Source: Saccharibacillus sp. CPCC 101409 (lineage in GTDB: Bacteria > Bacillota > Bacilli > Paenibacillales > Paenibacillaceae). From it: a stretch of DNA of 64,000 nucleotides. Each line of letters opens with the position of its first letter. The stretch's first letter is position 1. A program made the position numbers and the translations under genes. This document shows positions 43,712 to 54,129 of the stretch, in pieces. The stretch lies in the NCBI RefSeq assembly GCF_030518235.1, contig NZ_JAULSA010000001.1, forward strand, positions 124,001-188,000, given 5' to 3'. Under the pieces are notes generated by a model that did no database searches, was not told the DNA's origin, and was given only the letters and a program-made list of their open reading frames with translations.

Positions 43712-45628
43712 TCAAACCGTCTGCTTCTCCGTATAATACTCCGCCTGCGCTTCCCACATCTCCCGGTAAACCGCGCAGTCCGCCAGCAGTTCTTCGTGCG
43801 TGCCCAGCCCGGCGCGCCGGCCGCCGTGCAGCACGAGGATACGGTCCGCCAGCCGGACGGAGCCGAGCCGGTGCGTGACGATCAGCGCGGTGCGGCCGGC
43901 GGCGGCTTCGGCGAAGCGGCGGTACACGCGCGTTTCCTCCAGCGGATCGATCGCCGCCGTCGGTTCGTCGAGCACGATGAATCCGTGCGCGCGGTACAGG
44001 CCGCGCGCGATCGCGACGCGCTGCCACTGGCCGCCGGACAGCTCGACGCCGCCGAATTCGCGCGACAGCATCGTATCGAAGCCGTCCGGGAAGACGTCTT
44101 CAGTCAGCGGAAGCCCGGCTTCGCCGGCCGCGGATTCCAGCTTTTCGCAAAGAATGGGCGGTTCCGCGCCAGGCGATTGGGACGATCCGGCGGACTTGAG
44201 TCTCCATTCCCCGATCGTCACGTTGTCCGCCAGCGTCATGCGATACCGCCGGTAATGCTGAAACACCGCCGACGTCCCGGCAAACAATTCTTCCGGCGGA
44301 AGCTCCGATGTCGGCACGCCGTTGTGCAGCAAGGCTCCTTCCGTCGGGAGATACAGGCCGGTCAGCAGCCGCACCAGCGTCGTTTTGCCGGAGCCGTTGG
44401 CTCCGACCACGGCGAGCGTTTCGCCCGGATGGATATCGAGGTCGATCCCGTCCAGACTTTTATGCGGCGCGGACGGATAGGTAAAACTCACATTTTCGCA
44501 TACGATGGCGGGCGGGCAAGGTTCAGTATTCGCAGTTGAATCCTCCGCCGCCGAAACGGTCTCCGCTCCACGCTCCGGCAGTTCCATCGCCCGCAAATAA
44601 TTGCGGATTTTTCCGAAATTCTCCGCGTTCTTCGCCAGCCGTCCGGCAATCAGTTCCTCCATAAGCTGGAACATGCGGTCGATCGACGCGAACACGGCTG
44701 CAAAAGCGCCGACGCCGATACTCCCTTGAAGCAGCGAAGCCGCCAACAGCGCCATCACGCCGAAGTAGCCCGCAAACGTCAGCAGCTGCGCGCCGAGCTC
44801 CAGCAGATTCGCCCGCGTGTCCGCTTTTTGCTTGAGCGTATTCAGGCTGCGCAGCGCTTCGACGTACAGCCGGTAAAAGTACGGAAAACCGCCGAGCAGC
44901 CGTGTCTGCTTGAGCGCCGTCCGTCCGGCGATGCTGTCGGCATAGCTGTCCATTTTGCGGCGCGCCGGCGACGATCGGTCTTCCAGCCCGGCGTACAGCC
45001 GCGCGCGGATCAGCTGGCCGAGCAGCACCGGCGCGAACGCCAGCAGGACGGACAGCGTAAGCGCAGGCCGCAGCATAAACAAGTACGCGCCCATAAACAG
45101 GAGCTGCGGCACATACACGATACACACGTCCAGCATCGTATTGACGTAGGCGACCGCGTGGCGGATGCCGGCATAGGCTTTTTCGATCGCGCTTAGCGTG
45201 TCGGGTTCTTCGAACGAAACCGGGTGCAGGCGTCCCAGCTTGCGGCTCAGCAGTTCGGTCAGGCGCGCGGTCGAATAGGAATCGTACGTTTCCGCGATGA
45301 AGTAGGCGACGCCGTTGACGAGCTGCCCCGCCGTTTTGATCGCGAACAGCATCAGCAGCGCGGCCGCCGCTCCGGCCAGCATCGTACCGGCGTCCGGCGG
45401 CTGCGCCGAAGCGGCGATCCGGTCGAACAGACGCTGCATCGCCCGGACGGAGAGCGGGAAGAAAGCGGCGTCGACGACGAACAGCAGAACGTATCCGGCA
45501 AAAAGTTTCGGCTGGACCGACGCGATCCGCGGCAGCAGAAAACGCAGGATGCGCCAGGGCGAGAAGCGCCCGCTGCCGCCGTTTGCCGTTTGTACGGACG
45601 TGTTTGCGATCCGATTGCCGGCGCTCAT
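43712..45628 (-). CDS. ABC transporter, membrane plus ATPase, second subunit of a pair
   Basis: 638 residues. Six-helix membrane domain (about 30-330), then an NBD with GANGSGKTT, VELSGGQWQRVAIARGL, FIVLDEPTAAIDP and VTHRLGSV. HPVSFEEPDTLSAIEKAYAG in the membrane domain recalls peptide/lantibiotic-type exporters. No C39 peptidase domain. ATG 45628 overlaps the upstream stop by 4 bp and is preceded by GGAGGGG. It pairs with 45625-47598. Exported compound unknown; no precursor peptide gene seen. Confidence 0.9.
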   Translation of the reverse strand: MSAGNRIANTSVQTANGGSGRFSPWRILRFLLPRIASVQPKLFAGYVLLFVVDAAFFPLSVRAMQRLFDRIAASAQPPDAGTMLAGAAAALLMLFAIKTAGQLVNGVAYFIAETYDSYSTARLTELLSRKLGRLHPVSFEEPDTLSAIEKAYAGIRHAVAYVNTMLDVCIVYVPQLLFMGAYLFMLRPALTLSVLLAFAPVLLGQLIRARLYAGLEDRSSPARRKMDSYADSIAGRTALKQTRLLGGFPYFYRLYVEALRSLNTLKQKADTRANLLELGAQLLTFAGYFGVMALLAASLLQGSIGVGAFAAVFASIDRMFQLMEELIAGRLAKNAENFGKIRNYLRAMELPERGAETVSAAEDSTANTEPCPPAIVCENVSFTYPSAPHKSLDGIDLDIHPGETLAVVGANGSGKTTLVRLLTGLYLPTEGALLHNGVPTSELPPEELFAGTSAVFQHYRRYRMTLADNVTIGEWRLKSAGSSQSPGAEPPILCEKLESAAGEAGLPLTEDVFPDGFDTMLSREFGGVELSGGQWQRVAIARGLYRAHGFIVLDEPTAAIDPLEETRVYRRFAEAAAGRTALIVTHRLGSVRLADRILVLHGGRRAGLGTHEELLADCAVYREMWEAQAEYYTEKQTV

Positions 45629-47598
45629 CCCGTCCCCTCCATCGTTCCGGAATCGATCCGCGTTTGGCTCTCGTCCTGACCGGTCCGTTCTTCCGCATAC
45701 CAGCTCCGCTGCGATTCGTACATCTCGGCGTACAACCCGCCCGCGAGCAGGAGTTCGGCGTGGCTGCCGGTCTCCGCGACCGCTCCGCCGTCCAGCACCA
45801 GAATCTCGTCGGCCGATACGGCCGCGCCGAGCCGGTGCGTAATCTGGATCACGGTTGCGCCCGATTCTTTGCCGATCGCTCCGAACAGCTCGTACAAGCG
45901 ATGCTCGCCGACCGGATCGAGCGCGGCGGTCGGCTCGTCCAAAATATGCACCGGAGCGCCGCTGAGCGCGTTGCGCGCCAAAGCGACCCGCTGCCATTGT
46001 CCGCCGGACAAATCGGCCGCGCCCGTTTCCAGGCGCCCGAGCGGCGTCTCCGTCCCGAGCGGCAGCGTATCGGCAAGCCCGCCCAGACCGACCTGCTCCA
46101 GCGCCTTCCGGACGGGATCGGAGGAAGCGCCGCCGGGCAGATGGCAGTTATGTTTGATAGAGGCGCTATCGGTGTCTGTGCCAAAGTGCCGCGAACCCAG
46201 CGCTACCTGCGCCCGCAGCGGCACTTCGTAGTTCGCATAATCCTGAAACGTCACGGCAAACGCCGCTTTGAGCTCTTCCGCCGGCCACTGCCGCAGATCG
46301 CGCCCGCCGACGACAATGCTGCCCGTGTAGTCGGTGTAAAGACCGGTCAGCAGTTTGACGAGCGTGGACTTGCCCGCGCCGTTGCGGCCGACGATCGCGT
46401 AGCGTTTGCCGGGTTCGAGCGTCAGGCACAGATTATCCAGCACGGGATGCGCGGAGCCGGGGTAAGCGAAGCCGACGCGGTCGAATACGATAGCGCCGAG
46501 CGGCTCTTCCTGCGCGGCGAAGTCCGGCGTGAGTTCCGCGCCCGGAACTTCGTCCAGCGCCATAAACGCGGTCCAGTCCGCCAGAAAAGCCCGATTCTGC
46601 GCGACCTGCTGGAAGACCTGCGACAGCCGCCACGACATCTGCTCGGACAGATTCCACACCGCCGTCGCCAGTCCGATGTACATCCCGGCGCTCAGCGACC
46701 CGCGCGTCAGCGGCAGCAGAAGCAGCAGCGATACGATCAGCCCGAGCAGGGACGTCAGAATCGCGGCGCTTTTGGTGCGGATAAAGTTGCGGCGAAGCGC
46801 ATGCCGGACGATCAGCCGCGCTTCTTCGAACGCCGCGCTCCATCTGCGTCCGACTTCTTCGCCGTAGCGGAACAGCGTCCGTTCTTCCAGGTCGGCGCGC
46901 GAGGACAGCACGTCGCGCAGGTAATCGGCGCGTCTTGCGGGCGTTTGGGCGGCGGCATAGGCCAGATAATCTTCGCGTCCCAGCGAGAAGGCGAGCTTCG
47001 TCAGCGGCACCGCGGCGGCCAGCGTCAGTGCGCCGATCCACCAAGCCTGGGCGGACAGCACGGCGAGAACGCCCCCGATGCGGACGACGTATTCGGCGGC
47101 GTCGAGCAGATTGTAAAAAGCGCCGCTCAAGCGTTCGGACGGATTTTTGCCGACACGGGCGATCAGGTCCCAGGTTTCGTCGTTTTCGATATGAGGGTAG
47201 GAAAGCGAGCCGCGTTTGCGCAAAATCCGCGGGTCGACGGCTTCGCGCATCCGGCGCCCGAGGCGCAGCTTGAGCGCGTTCAGCAGCAAAGACGCCAGAC
47301 GCGAAGAAAGCAGCGTCAGCGCGAGCAGAGCAAGCGGGCCTGCGATCGCGGTAAATCCGTCTTTCATCGCGACTGAGGCGGCAGCGGACACGCCCGGTGT
47401 TCCGCCCCCGGCGCCGGCGGCGGAACCGACAACTGCCAGCGCCGTATTGACGAAATCGGCCGTGACCGCGATCAGAAGGCTGGGCGCAAGCGCCGCGGCC
47501 GTCAGCAGCAGCAGAATAGCGAGCGTGTGCAGCGGCGCGACTTTGAGCGGAATCTTGATGTAATAAAGCGGGGTATAAGAGCGGGCTTCGAGGTTCAT
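45625..47598 (-). CDS. ABC transporter, membrane plus ATPase, first subunit of a pair
   Basis: 657 residues. An N-terminal region with IPLKVAPLHTLAILLLLTAAALAPSLL as first helix, an Ala/Gly-rich periplasmic loop and a six-helix domain leads to an NBD with GRNGAGKST, LSGGQWQRVALARN, ILDEPTAALDP and ITHRLG. Both subunits keep complete ATP sites, unlike the pair at 34871-38489. AAGGAG lies twelve bases before the ATG. Likely a heterodimeric exporter, possibly of a peptide. Confidence 0.9.
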   Translation of the reverse strand: MNLEARSYTPLYYIKIPLKVAPLHTLAILLLLTAAALAPSLLIAVTADFVNTALAVVGSAAGAGGGTPGVSAAASVAMKDGFTAIAGPLALLALTLLSSRLASLLLNALKLRLGRRMREAVDPRILRKRGSLSYPHIENDETWDLIARVGKNPSERLSGAFYNLLDAAEYVVRIGGVLAVLSAQAWWIGALTLAAAVPLTKLAFSLGREDYLAYAAAQTPARRADYLRDVLSSRADLEERTLFRYGEEVGRRWSAAFEEARLIVRHALRRNFIRTKSAAILTSLLGLIVSLLLLLPLTRGSLSAGMYIGLATAVWNLSEQMSWRLSQVFQQVAQNRAFLADWTAFMALDEVPGAELTPDFAAQEEPLGAIVFDRVGFAYPGSAHPVLDNLCLTLEPGKRYAIVGRNGAGKSTLVKLLTGLYTDYTGSIVVGGRDLRQWPAEELKAAFAVTFQDYANYEVPLRAQVALGSRHFGTDTDSASIKHNCHLPGGASSDPVRKALEQVGLGGLADTLPLGTETPLGRLETGAADLSGGQWQRVALARNALSGAPVHILDEPTAALDPVGEHRLYELFGAIGKESGATVIQITHRLGAAVSADEILVLDGGAVAETGSHAELLLAGGLYAEMYESQRSWYAEERTGQDESQTRIDSGTMEGTG

Positions 47599-47692
47599 GG
47601 GCGGCGATGCTCCTTCGGATTGATGGCTGTACGGGTCAAAACAATCCGCAAAAGCATAGCATGGATTTACTGGGAGCGCAGTTAATTAATTC

Positions 47693-48157
47693 TCATTGCT
47701 TCAATTCTTCCAACGTCTCGATCCAGCGTTCGACGACGGCCGGCGCATCATGCAGGACTATCGTGATTCCGCTCGTCAGCTCGGCATATTTGGCCGTGTC
47801 GGCGCGGACGTCGACGATGTCGGCGGCGAAGCGCGCTCTCGGATGCCGGGCTCCGTCAAGTTCGGGCAGCGGCTCGCAGTCCAGGCGGATCGCGTACGAG
47901 ACGCCGCCGTATACGACCGCGAGCAGCGCTTTGCCCGTGCGCAGCAGATTGCCGGTCGTGCCCGTGCCGATCCACAGCGCGATACGCAGCCGTTCGCGCG
48001 ACTCGGCCAGCACTTCGCCCGCGCCGACCATCGCCTGGTGCGGGTAACCGTCTTCGCCGACGGTGTGCAGCGTCATGGCGAGACGGGCTTTGTCCGCCAG
48101 GCTGCGGCCGTCGAGCAGGCTGAAGAGTTCTTCGTTCAGATTGGGCTGATTGGGCAT
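47693..48157 (-). CDS. Pyridoxamine 5'-phosphate oxidase-like protein
   Basis: 154 residues of the split-barrel flavin-binding fold (PNPOx-like). MTLHTVGEDGYPHQAMVGAG and LWIGTGTTGNLLRTGKALLAVV are typical of the family's strands and FMN-phosphate loop. I choose ATG 48157, nine bases after GGAGG; ATG 48166 directly abuts the site. Many such proteins bind FMN or F420 or have no known substrate. It follows the IF-3-like gene, 13 bp away, on the same strand. Confidence 0.78.
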   Translation of the reverse strand: MPNQPNLNEELFSLLDGRSLADKARLAMTLHTVGEDGYPHQAMVGAGEVLAESRERLRIALWIGTGTTGNLLRTGKALLAVVYGGVSYAIRLDCEPLPELDGARHPRARFAADIVDVRADTAKYAELTSGITIVLHDAPAVVERWIETLEELKQ

Positions 48158-48170
48158 GATTGGCATCCTC

Positions 48171-48644
48171 CTAAATCGGGTCGACCTGCACCGCCGCCTG
48201 CTTGCCGCTGATCTGGATGCCGGTTTTTTTCTGTCCGTCGGCTTTCAGGTCGCGCAGCAGTTCTTCCAGCAGTTCTTTCGCTTTGGCGCCTTCTTTGCCG
48301 GAGACTTTGACGACGAATTGAACGGAATCTCCGCCCTGGAGGATGCGCTGCGCCTGGTTCTTTTTCGTTTCGTAATCGTGCTCTTCGATATTCGGCGTCA
48401 GCCGGATTTCTTTCACTTTGGCCGGGCGGGCCGCTTTTTTCTCCTGCTGCCTGGCTTCTCTGGCTTTGCCGGAAGAAATCAGCGAGCAGGGAGGCGGACT
48501 GGAGTAAAGGGAGGTGCAGACGAGGTCCACACCCAATTCCTTCGCCAGCTTCAACGCTTCGCTTGTCGTCATGACGCCGAGCGCTTCGCCGTTCACGCCG
48601 GTGACGTCGACTTCGGCCGCTTTGATTTTTTCGTTTTTGATCAT
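48171..48644 (-). CDS. Divergent paralogue of translation initiation factor IF-3
   Basis: 157 residues. The N-terminal domain (MIKNEKIKAAEVDVTGVNG, LGVMTTSEALKLAKELGVDLV) and the start of the C-terminal domain (VKEIRLTPNIEEHDYETKKNQA) clearly match IF-3. Beyond this, the RFRGREM-type segment and later arginines that contact the 30S subunit in canonical IF-3 are replaced (VKVSGKEGAKAKELLE), and the tail is short. It is not beside rpmI/rplT, so it is not the main infC. It may compete with IF-3 under stress or have another role. CGGAG lies upstream of ATG 48644. Confidence 0.82.
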   Translation of the reverse strand: MIKNEKIKAAEVDVTGVNGEALGVMTTSEALKLAKELGVDLVCTSLYSSPPPCSLISSGKAREARQQEKKAARPAKVKEIRLTPNIEEHDYETKKNQAQRILQGGDSVQFVVKVSGKEGAKAKELLEELLRDLKADGQKKTGIQISGKQAAVQVDPI

Positions 48645-48952
48645 GACTCTATCGCTCCGTTTCCTGAAATGTTCTAGCTGGAATGTTCCGGGTTGAAAAA
48701 GACTGCGTATGCGTGTTTAAGCAAACTTTCTTTTTCAAGCCTAACGCGATCGGGACGACCGTGCAACAGCCGCATATCCACATCGGCAATGGTTTACAAA
48801 TTTATCCATGCCAGGCCTGCAATATTGAAGATTTCCGGCAGGACTCGGGCAGCCGTTCGACGAAAGGAACAAAGGAAATCCAAAAGACAAGCGGCGCGCG
48901 GATCCGGGAAGCCTGACGACCGGGCCGGAGCCTGCCGCGGGAGGAGCGAAAA
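48645..48952. other. Intergenic region between IF-3-like and GH32 genes
   Basis: About 308 bp. It holds a 10-bp perfect inverted repeat TTGAAAAAGA/TCTTTTTCAA (48693-48738) near the IF-3-like gene's leader. No gene. The GH32 promoter is not evident. Confidence 0.55.
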
Positions 48953-50479
48953 ATGTCCGTACAAACGGGTCGGCAGCAGCCGGATTACCGGGGGAGCTAT
49001 CATTTTTCACCGAAAGCGAATTGGATCAACGATCCCAACGGGCTGGTTCACTACGACGGGGAGTACCATCTCTTTTTCCAGTATCATCCGTTCGGCACGA
49101 TCTGGGGACCGATGCACTGGGGGCATGCGGTTTCGAGCGATCTGGTGCATTGGGAAGAACTGAATATCGCGCTTGTGCCCGACGAGCACGGCGCCATCTT
49201 CTCCGGCAGCGCGGTGGTGGACTGGAACAATACGTCGGGATTTTTTTCGGACGGACCCGGCTTGGTCGCGGTCTTCACGCATCACGCCGAAACGCCGGGA
49301 CGGCCGTTTATCCAGCATCAGAGTCTGGCGTACAGCGCGGACCGCGGACGGACCTGGACCAAGTACGAAGGCAATCCCGTGCTGCGCAGCGAAGCGCCGG
49401 CGGACTTTCGCGATCCCAAAGTGTTCTGGCACGCCGATACGTCTTCCTGGGTGATGATCCTGGCCTGCGGACAGGTCGTGAAGCTGTTTCGTTCGCCCGA
49501 TCTGAAAAATTGGACGGAAAGCTCGTCGTTCGGCGACGGAATCGGCTGCCACGACGGGGTCTGGGAATGCCCGGACCTGTTCCCGCTGGCCGTGGACGGA
49601 GACTCCTCCCGGATCATATGGGTTATGCTGGTCAGCGTGGGCGCGCAGCCCAATCTGGCGGAAGGCTCGCGCACGCAGTACTTTACCGGGAATTTCGACG
49701 GACGGACGTTCGTTCCGGACGAAGCGTCGCGGCAGATCCGCTGGCTGGATTACGGGCGCGACAACTATGCCGGAGTCAGCTGGTCGGATGTGCCGGCCGA
49801 AGACGGCAGGCGGCTGTATATCGGCTGGATGAGCAACTGGCATTATGCCAATCAGACGCCGACCGAAGGCTGGCGCGGCGCGATGACCATCGTGCGTGAA
49901 TTGACGCTGGAAACGCACGGCGCGCAGACCGTTCTGGTCCAGCGGCCTACGCGCGAATTGGAGGAGCGGCGCAGGCCCCTGCTGGAGCTCGGCCGGTCCT
50001 CGGCCGAGGAGCTGAACGAAGCGCTGGACAAGCTGGCCCCGCGGCTGCCGGACGGCTATGAAGTGACGGTCCGCGTTCCGGAGGGCGTTTCGTTCGGAGT
50101 GCGGGTAAAAGAAGGCGCGGGCGCGGCGGACGTCAAAAGCGGAACGCTGATCGGCGTGGACGCGGCGGCGAATACGCTCTACGTGGACCGCACGCGCTCC
50201 GGCGTATCGGATTTTCACGAATTGTTCGCGGGCCGGCACACCGCGCCGCTGCATGATCCGGTCGCGGAATCGGCAGGCGGCGCTCTCGAACTGCGGATCT
50301 TCGTGGACCGCAGCTCGGTCGAGGTATTTGCGGGCGACGGCAAAGCCGCGGTCACGGATTTGATCTTCCCGCGGGCGGGCGCGAACGGGATATCGGTATC
50401 GGCGGACGAAGCGGAAGAAAAAGAAGGAGCGTTTGCAGTGGAAGAATTCCGGCTTTACGCAATCGGCGGGGAAGCCTGA
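48953..50479 (+). CDS. Glycoside hydrolase family 32 beta-fructofuranosidase
   Basis: 508 residues. The five-bladed propeller carries the nucleophile D27 in WINDPNG, the transition-state Asp in FRDPKVFW and the acid/base Glu in WECPDLF; a beta-sandwich follows from about residue 330. LRIFVDRSSVEVFAGDGKA closes the family pattern. No signal peptide, so it should act in the cytosol on sucrose, sucrose-6-phosphate or short fructans. GGGAGGAG precedes the ATG. No PTS or transporter is adjacent. Confidence 0.94.
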   Translation: MSVQTGRQQPDYRGSYHFSPKANWINDPNGLVHYDGEYHLFFQYHPFGTIWGPMHWGHAVSSDLVHWEELNIALVPDEHGAIFSGSAVVDWNNTSGFFSDGPGLVAVFTHHAETPGRPFIQHQSLAYSADRGRTWTKYEGNPVLRSEAPADFRDPKVFWHADTSSWVMILACGQVVKLFRSPDLKNWTESSSFGDGIGCHDGVWECPDLFPLAVDGDSSRIIWVMLVSVGAQPNLAEGSRTQYFTGNFDGRTFVPDEASRQIRWLDYGRDNYAGVSWSDVPAEDGRRLYIGWMSNWHYANQTPTEGWRGAMTIVRELTLETHGAQTVLVQRPTRELEERRRPLLELGRSSAEELNEALDKLAPRLPDGYEVTVRVPEGVSFGVRVKEGAGAADVKSGTLIGVDAAANTLYVDRTRSGVSDFHELFAGRHTAPLHDPVAESAGGALELRIFVDRSSVEVFAGDGKAAVTDLIFPRAGANGISVSADEAEEKEGAFAVEEFRLYAIGGEA

Positions 50480-50606
50480 ACCGCTTGGTTCCGCAATTTG
50501 CGCGACAAGGAAATTTCCTCCTAAAATCGGCCGGATTATGCTACATTAGTAGCAAGCAGGCTTAGAATGAAACGGATAGGCTTTAAGCACCAGGGAGGGG
50601 TCAACC

Positions 50607-52010
50607 ATGTACTGCAGCAAATGCGGAGAACGGCAGCCGGAGCACGCATCTTTCTGTTCCAAGTGCGGAACGCGCCTCGGCGCGTCGAAACCGCAGGCGG
50701 GGCCGGCCGCCCGCGGCGAAGAGAAAGGCCAGGCCAAAGGAGCGCCCCGCGTATTTCCGTCCGACATGCTGTCCAAAGACAAGCCGTCCGCTTCGGGCGG
50801 ACGCCGTCATTACGACGGAAACCGGTACGCCGAACCGAGCCGGCGCATGACGTTCATGAGGCAGAAATGGGTGCCGCCCGTGATCGCGCTGGCGATCCTG
50901 GCGGCCGCGGGCGGCGGATACGGCTGGTACGAGCATGAGACCGGCAGCGCCGCGCAGGCCGCGGAGCTGCACGAAGCGGCGAGCAAGCTTGCGCTGGAAG
51001 GCGATTATCCGGCAGCACTGGACAAGCTGGCCCGGGCTTCGGCGCTGGCTCCGCAGCACGAAGGCATCCGGACCGACCGGACTCTGGTCGAAACGGCGCA
51101 AAGCGCGCAGAAAGGGCTGGACAAAGTGTCCGGCCTGCTCGATCGGGGCGACGCGGAATCGGCGGCGGAATCGCTTTCCGCTGTCGAACAGCTGCTCGGC
51201 GATCGCGGCGAGCCGCTGTTCGAGCCGGAGAAGGCACAGGCCGAAGACAGCCGCGAACGGCTGTCCGTGCTGAACATGAAGCGGGAAGTGGAGCAGCTCG
51301 GCGACGTGGACGCGCTGGCTTCCCGGCTGGACGAAGCCGACGCGCTGAGCGGCGGCGATGCGAAAGAAGTGCGCGGACTGATCGTCGCGAAGATCGTGTC
51401 GGTCAGCTCCGCGCGCGCCGAAGAGCTGCTGCAAAGCGGCAGCTTCGACTCAGCCTCCGCCGTCGTCGGCTCGGCGCTGCGGTACGCGGAAGGCGATTCC
51501 GCGCTGACCGGGCTGCAAAGCCGGATCGACTCGGAACGCAAAGCGAAGGAAGCGGAGCGCAAAGCGGCCGAAGCGGAACAGAAAGCCGAGGACGCGCGGC
51601 AGCAGGCCGCGGAGGCGGCCGAAGCCCAGCGGCAGGCGGAAGAAGCGGCGGACCGCGCCCGCGTCGAATGGGCGGCCGAGCAGGGCGAAGCGGAATACGC
51701 GGTCCAGTCTTTTTACGACAATTTGAATATGCAGAACTATTCGGGCGCGTACAATCTGCTCGGCGGCCGCTGGCAGAAAGGAACGGGGTACGCCGACTTT
51801 GCGGCCGGTTACGCCGATACGTATTCGGTCTGGATCGATTCCATATCGTCGGCGCGCAAAGACGGGAACGTCGAAGTCACGATCGGCATCACCGCCTGGG
51901 AAGACAAAGATTCGGAGATGCAGTATTCGACCTACAAAGCCGTTTACCAGGTAGGCTACGAGAACGGAACCATGAAGATTTTGAGCGGCAAAGGCGAGAA
52001 AACGAACTGA
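50607..52010 (+). CDS. Zinc-ribbon, single-pass membrane protein with coiled coil and NTF2-like tail
   Basis: 467 residues. Cytoplasmic N-terminal zinc ribbon (CSKCGERQPEHASFCSKCG, residues 3-21), a basic linker, one transmembrane helix (about 90-108, VPPVIALAILAAAGGGYGW), a helical TPR-like or coiled region (about 115-370) ending in a Glu/Ala/Lys coiled coil, and an NTF2-like domain (about 370-465). GGGAGGGG precedes the ATG. Proteins of this build are common in Paenibacillaceae and Bacillus and may link cytosolic zinc-binding parts to the envelope; function unknown. Monocistronic. Confidence 0.82.
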   Translation: MYCSKCGERQPEHASFCSKCGTRLGASKPQAGPAARGEEKGQAKGAPRVFPSDMLSKDKPSASGGRRHYDGNRYAEPSRRMTFMRQKWVPPVIALAILAAAGGGYGWYEHETGSAAQAAELHEAASKLALEGDYPAALDKLARASALAPQHEGIRTDRTLVETAQSAQKGLDKVSGLLDRGDAESAAESLSAVEQLLGDRGEPLFEPEKAQAEDSRERLSVLNMKREVEQLGDVDALASRLDEADALSGGDAKEVRGLIVAKIVSVSSARAEELLQSGSFDSASAVVGSALRYAEGDSALTGLQSRIDSERKAKEAERKAAEAEQKAEDARQQAAEAAEAQRQAEEAADRARVEWAAEQGEAEYAVQSFYDNLNMQNYSGAYNLLGGRWQKGTGYADFAAGYADTYSVWIDSISSARKDGNVEVTIGITAWEDKDSEMQYSTYKAVYQVGYENGTMKILSGKGEKTN

Positions 52011-52254
52011 CCGCGAATGGAATGGAAAATATTGTTTATCTCGACCGCAGGCGGGTAATGGATTACCGGAGCGTTCCGCCCGCGCTGTTTTTTACCGACG
52101 CGGCGGCATCCTTAAAGGGTGCCGTTTTTGTTTCTCTGCCGATGTTGTCCCCCGAGCGGACAGCCGTGAACAAACCTTACGATTCCGGCCGCCGATAAAC
52201 CGCTTACAAATTTGTCTTTACAAATCCGCAAGCGGGAGAGTAAGATAAAACCGA

Positions 52255-52278
52255 AAGTTGTATACAGGTATACTTGTT
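52255..52278 (+). promoter_or_regulatory. GntR-type operator upstream of the 6-phosphogluconate dehydrogenase gene
   Basis: AGTTGTATACAGGTATAC (52256-52273), followed by TTGTT, shares 15 of 18 bases with AGTTGTCGACAAGTATAC at 54066-54083. GTATAC repeats resemble the B. subtilis GntR operator (ATACTTGTATACAAGTAT). Confidence 0.62.
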
Positions 52279-52332
52279 TAAATTTTAGGCGGAACGGTTA
52301 TGGATACGAGGGAAAGAAAAGGAGTGATCGTC

Positions 52333-53232
<900 letters not shown>

Positions 53233-53358
53233 GTTTCGGCGGCGAACGCTTCGTTTCATGGAACCTTCCGGAGCAAATATGCTAGAATCGGGAGAGTGCA
53301 TCCGTTTGACAAGGCCTTATCGTTCAAGCGGGCAAATCCAGCAACGGGGAGTCGTTCA

Positions 53359-54033
53359 ATGATGCAATATCCTTCCGCCTGGCTCCAGGGAGCTTCGCTC
53401 GGCGAGTCGATCGCCAGCCGGCTGCGGCTGCAAATCATCAACGAAGAGATCAAGCCGGGAGAAGTCGTCTCGGAGAACCGCATCGCGGAAAGTTTCGGCA
53501 CCAGCCGTTCACCGGTCCGCGAAGCGCTGAAAATGCTGGCCGGCGAAGGCCTGATCCGCCTCCAGCGCATGGGCGCGGTCGTGGTGGGCCTGAGTCTCGA
53601 AGACGTCAAAGAGCTGTACGACGTGCGCTACCTGATCGAAAGCTTCGCCCAGCAGCGGCTGGCCGGCCGGGATAACGGCGCGCTGACCGCGCAGCTCGAA
53701 CAGGCGATCGACAAGATGAAGCTGGCCGTCAAATACGGCGATTACGAAGAGTTCGCGTACCAGGACCTTTCGTTTCACGAACGGATCGTCGCCGAAGCCA
53801 AACATACGCGCATTCTGCATCTGTGGAACAGTATCCGCCCGATCGTCATGACCGTGATTCTGCTGACGACGGAGAAAGGCTTCCGGCAGGGCGAGGAGCG
53901 GATGAACTGGGTCGCGGACAAGCACCGGATGGTGGTGGACGGGTTGAAATCCGGCGACGCCGCGAAGATCCGGGAAGTGGTGCAGGCGTATTTCGACGAT
54001 TCGGGCGAGACGCTGAACCGCAGCATGCCGTGA
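53359..54033 (+). CDS. gntR: GntR-family gluconate regulator
   Basis: 224 residues. The winged helix domain (about 12-75) includes GESIASRLRLQIINEEIKPGEVVSENRIAE then SFGTSRSPVREAL; the C-terminal all-helical FCD domain (about 80-220) binds the effector with a likely metal-binding His set (SFHERIV, DKHRMVV). The context and likeness to B. subtilis GntR suggest gluconate-relieved repression of gntZ and gntP. GGGGAG lies seven bases before ATG 53359. Confidence 0.9.
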   Translation: MMQYPSAWLQGASLGESIASRLRLQIINEEIKPGEVVSENRIAESFGTSRSPVREALKMLAGEGLIRLQRMGAVVVGLSLEDVKELYDVRYLIESFAQQRLAGRDNGALTAQLEQAIDKMKLAVKYGDYEEFAYQDLSFHERIVAEAKHTRILHLWNSIRPIVMTVILLTTEKGFRQGEERMNWVADKHRMVVDGLKSGDAAKIREVVQAYFDDSGETLNRSMP

Positions 54034-54065
54034 AGAACGCCCGTGCCGGGCTTCTCCTCCCATAA

Positions 54066-54108
54066 AGTTGTCGACAAGTATACCGATTGTTGTTGTAAGC
54101 GTTCTACA
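54066..54108 (+). promoter_or_regulatory. GntR operator and cre-like site upstream of gntP
   Basis: AGTTGTCGACAAGTATAC (54066-54083) matches the site before gntZ. TGTAAGCGTTCTACA (54094-54108) resembles a cre element with an extra base. It suggests both specific induction and catabolite repression. Confidence 0.55.
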
Positions 54109-54129
54109 TATATTCAAGGAGGGTTCTGT

